Assembly (NCBI RefSeq): GCF_032104385.1
Contig: NZ_DAMCHJ010000002.1
Location: 186,001 to 250,000, forward strand
From: Tissierella sp032104385
GTDB lineage: Bacteria > Bacillota > Clostridia > Tissierellales > Tissierellaceae
Direction: 5' to 3'
DNA length: 64,000 bases
The notes beneath the pieces are model-generated. The model did not search any database. It was not told where the DNA came from and worked only from the letters and a program-made list of their open reading frames with translations. Below, piece by piece: positions 62,267 to 64,000 of this stretch. A program made the position numbers and the translations under genes. Every line of letters starts with the position of its first letter. The stretch's first letter is position 1.

Positions 62267-62770
62267 TTATTTAAATTTCATTTTATACCTTAAGTATTTC
62301 TTCAACGTTATAACATGCATTGGATAAAAAGCTTTATAATTATTTTCCAATAATTCTTCCAATTCATTCAATGATATCCATCTAATATTATTTGTTTCAT
62401 TTGTTCTTTTTAGCAGTTCTCCATTTGCTTTACAGATAAATATCTGCACCATTATAGGGTATGTTCCTTGAATATTTTGACTGCATGAAAAAGGAATATA
62501 ATTTAAAACCTTATAGCCATTTTCCTCAAAAATTATAGTTTCATCCTCACCTTCAATATATGTAACTCTTAGTCCTGTTTCTTCCAAAACCTCCCTTCTT
62601 AGACAATCAAAAATATTTTCAAATTCTCTAATCTTTCCTGCAGGAATTTCAATTAATCCCGATTCTATTTTAGCATCATCTTTATACCTATCTTGAATTA
62701 ATATATAATCTATTCCAGATATGTTTTTCTCAATTATTCCTCCTACAGCAGGTTTAGAAAAAAACTCCAT
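62267..62770 (-). CDS. Nudix hydrolase
   Basis: 167 residues with Nudix box GKIREFENIFDCLRREVLEETGL (about 43-65; all signature residues present, shown as GKIREFENIF and REVLEETGL). The ADP-ribose pyrophosphatase-like shape (IEIPAGKI before the box) is suggestive but not decisive. Upstream gene of the pair with the YqfO-like protein. Confidence 0.87.
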   Translation of the reverse strand: MEFFSKPAVGGIIEKNISGIDYILIQDRYKDDAKIESGLIEIPAGKIREFENIFDCLRREVLEETGLRVTYIEGEDETIIFEENGYKVLNYIPFSCSQNIQGTYPIMVQIFICKANGELLKRTNETNNIRWISLNELEELLENNYKAFYPMHVITLKKYLRYKMKFK

Positions 62771-63102
62771 AGCTTTATTCTCCTAAGTTTATATCTCTAT
62801 CCTTAATAAATACGGTGGTTCTCCTTTTACAATTCAATTCTCTAACTTATATATCCCTTATTTCATTATTTATGACCTTTACAATACAAAAAGATTGCAT
62901 ATTAAATATAATATTCTTTGGAAAATTTCATGTGAAGACAATGAAATTTTCTTTATCTAAATATAAAACTTAGAACAAATACTTGATGATGTTGTAGTTC
63001 CAACATCTCAATGTGATATAGAAAAGTAGATGGTGCTTTTTTCCATCTACTTTATTTATAAACTTTGAAATTTAAAAATATCTTTCATCCCATTATAAAT
63101 TA
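62771..63102. other. 332-base gap: promoter region, possible coding relic and terminator
   Basis: The left half is AT-rich and should hold the Nudix promoter. On the plus strand, 62972-63029 encodes a closed frame NLEQILDDVVVPTSQCDIEK ending in TAG, with a stop just before it; it looks like the tail of a vanished gene. The terminator at 63024-63060 follows it directly. Confidence 0.5.
63024..63060. terminator. terminator downstream of the MCP-like gene
   Basis: AAAGTAGATGG / CCATCTACTTT, 11 perfect pairs, 9-base loop (TGCTTTTTT), T-rich on both sides. Confidence 0.75.
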
Positions 63103-64000
63103 CTAAGATATAATTGTTAGTTCTTGTCCTATTTCTTTAAGACTATCTAATCTTTCAGATAATGTTTGAATGGACTTTGCCTGCTCTTGAGTTATTACAT
63201 TACATTGTTCAACGTTATGATGTACATACATTACAGAATCTTTAAATTCCTTAAGCATATTATCTATATTTTTTGTTGATTTATTGGTTTCATCTGCTAA
63301 TTTCCGAATCTCTTCAGCTACAACTGAAAATCCCAATCCTTGTTCACCTGCACGAGCAGCCTCTATAGCAGCATTAAGTCCTAATAAGTTACTTTGCTTA
63401 GCTACCATCTGAATAACTTCTAATATTTCAAAAATACCTTTCATTTCTTCTGTAACCTTTAAAGCAATATCAGAGGATTCCTGACTTGAAGCAGCAAGCT
63501 CTTCTGAGGATGCTGTTAACTCCTCTACAAAAGAAACCGACTGTTCTAAATTTAAATAAAGCTGAGATAATACATTCTCAAATTTACGTGTTTTTTCTCT
63601 TTCTCTTTCACGTTCTCGTTCCTGAGCTTGAGCTATTTTCATAGCATCTTTTATAGCTCGACTTACTGCCAAAACATCAGATTCTAAAAGATCTACAGTA
63701 TAACCATGTTCTTTAGCTACTGTATATCCACCTTTATCCCCTGTAATTGAAGTAACACCTATTTTATTCAATTCATCTAGTATATTTGGTATGTCATCAA
63801 GTGTATTCCATGGTCTCACATATATAGACACTTCTCCTACAACAAAATCAGAACTATCTATCTCTAAAAATCCTTCATGAGCTACAACCCCAACCCTAAT
63901 TGCTCCGCTCTTTGTTAAACGTCCCACTGCTTGCAACATCTCGTCAATGGTCATAGTAATTCCAACTACTGGTACATCAGTATGTTCCCTCAGTAAATCA
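63103..64000 (-). CDS. soluble methyl-accepting-type signalling protein with PrpR N-terminal sensor domain (5' end cut by window edge)
   Basis: The frame runs out of the window at 64000 (DLLREHTDVPVVGIT precedes the first internal ATG), so at least 298 residues are visible. The N-terminal part matches PrpR_N, the propionate-regulator sensor domain (VPVVGITMTIDEMLQAV, GDKGGYTVAKEHGYTVDLLES). A charged EREREREREK stretch links to an MCP signalling domain with SNLLGLNAAIEAARAGEQGLGF and VVAEEIRKLADETNKSTKNI. No membrane segment in the visible part. It probably signals to CheA or a related kinase in response to a small carboxylate or CoA-linked compound. A terminator follows. Confidence 0.88.
   Translation of the reverse strand, partial: DLLREHTDVPVVGITMTIDEMLQAVGRLTKSGAIRVGVVAHEGFLEIDSSDFVVGEVSIYVRPWNTLDDIPNILDELNKIGVTSITGDKGGYTVAKEHGYTVDLLESDVLAVSRAIKDAMKIAQAQEREREREREKTRKFENVLSQLYLNLEQSVSFVEELTASSEELAASSQESSDIALKVTEEMKGIFEILEVIQMVAKQSNLLGLNAAIEAARAGEQGLGFSVVAEEIRKLADETNKSTKNIDNMLKEFKDSVMYVHHNVEQCNVITQEQAKSIQTLSERLDSLKEIGQELTIIS

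Overview
The window looks like chromosome of an AT-rich, endospore-forming anaerobic Clostridia-type bacterium (Bacillota), possibly of the Tissierellales group. The grounds are AT-rich codon use, strong AGGAGG-type ribosome sites, frequent TTG/GTG starts, CotF-like and GerS-like spore genes, a MazEF/EndoA pair behind alr, a PyrR-type pyr attenuator, a SAM-I riboswitch and the ftsEX/LytM/CtpB/PDZ/uvrBA gene order. The species is inferred, not proven. I see no tRNA, rRNA, CRISPR array, transposase or prophage.

Layout. 1-2911: SOS-controlled uvrB-uvrA (uvrA cut by the left edge). 3081-6996: a lone lipoprotein gene on the plus strand, then a PDZ membrane protein and a CtpB-type S41 protease. 7124-15255: an accessory metabolic island (UroD-like protein, YfcC carrier, cysteine-desulfidase-like protein, M20 amidohydrolase, EamA transporter with an apparent ATT start, beta-hydroxyacid dehydrogenase) with a divergent AraC regulator; it appears to split a block that is usually continuous. 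15333-20033: LytM protease and FtsEX, with divergent 5-formyl-THF cyclo-ligase and an orphan CofE-like ligase. 20087-24234: Lon-like protease with an altered P-loop, LysM protein, PrcB-like protein. 24446-35762: split transketolase, YitT, and a surface-polysaccharide cluster (TagA/WecG, CsaB, two glycosyltransferases, O-antigen-ligase-like polymerase, two DUF4330 proteins, UDP-ManNAc dehydrogenase-like enzyme, a secreted protein). 35946-40370: mazF, mazE, alr, a GerS/LolA-like lipoprotein, an AcpS-NnrD fusion and a coiled-coil protein. 40891-46765: complete pyrBICFKDE operon with a PyrR-type attenuator. 46843-47689: three small genes, two of them spore-coat-like. 47707-50429: methionine transporter metNIQ behind a SAM-I riboswitch that contains an assembly gap. 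50478-53928: M1 metallopeptidase, a Nudix hydrolase and an apparently shortened prenyltransferase-repeat protein. 54319-61720: a molybdopterin oxidoreductase followed by a five-gene dipeptide/nickel-type ABC transporter, under a Fur-box-like site. 61887-64000: YqfO/CutA-like protein, a second Nudix hydrolase and a partial PrpR_N-MCP sensor.

How the genes work together. Several units are textbook modules with visible control sites: LexA on uvrBA, PyrR on pyr, SAM-I on met, a Fur-like box on the molybdoenzyme operon, and an AraC regulator facing its island. The least explained parts are the AraC island, the molybdoenzyme-ABC operon, the AcpS-NnrD fusion and the DUF4330 pair in the polysaccharide cluster.
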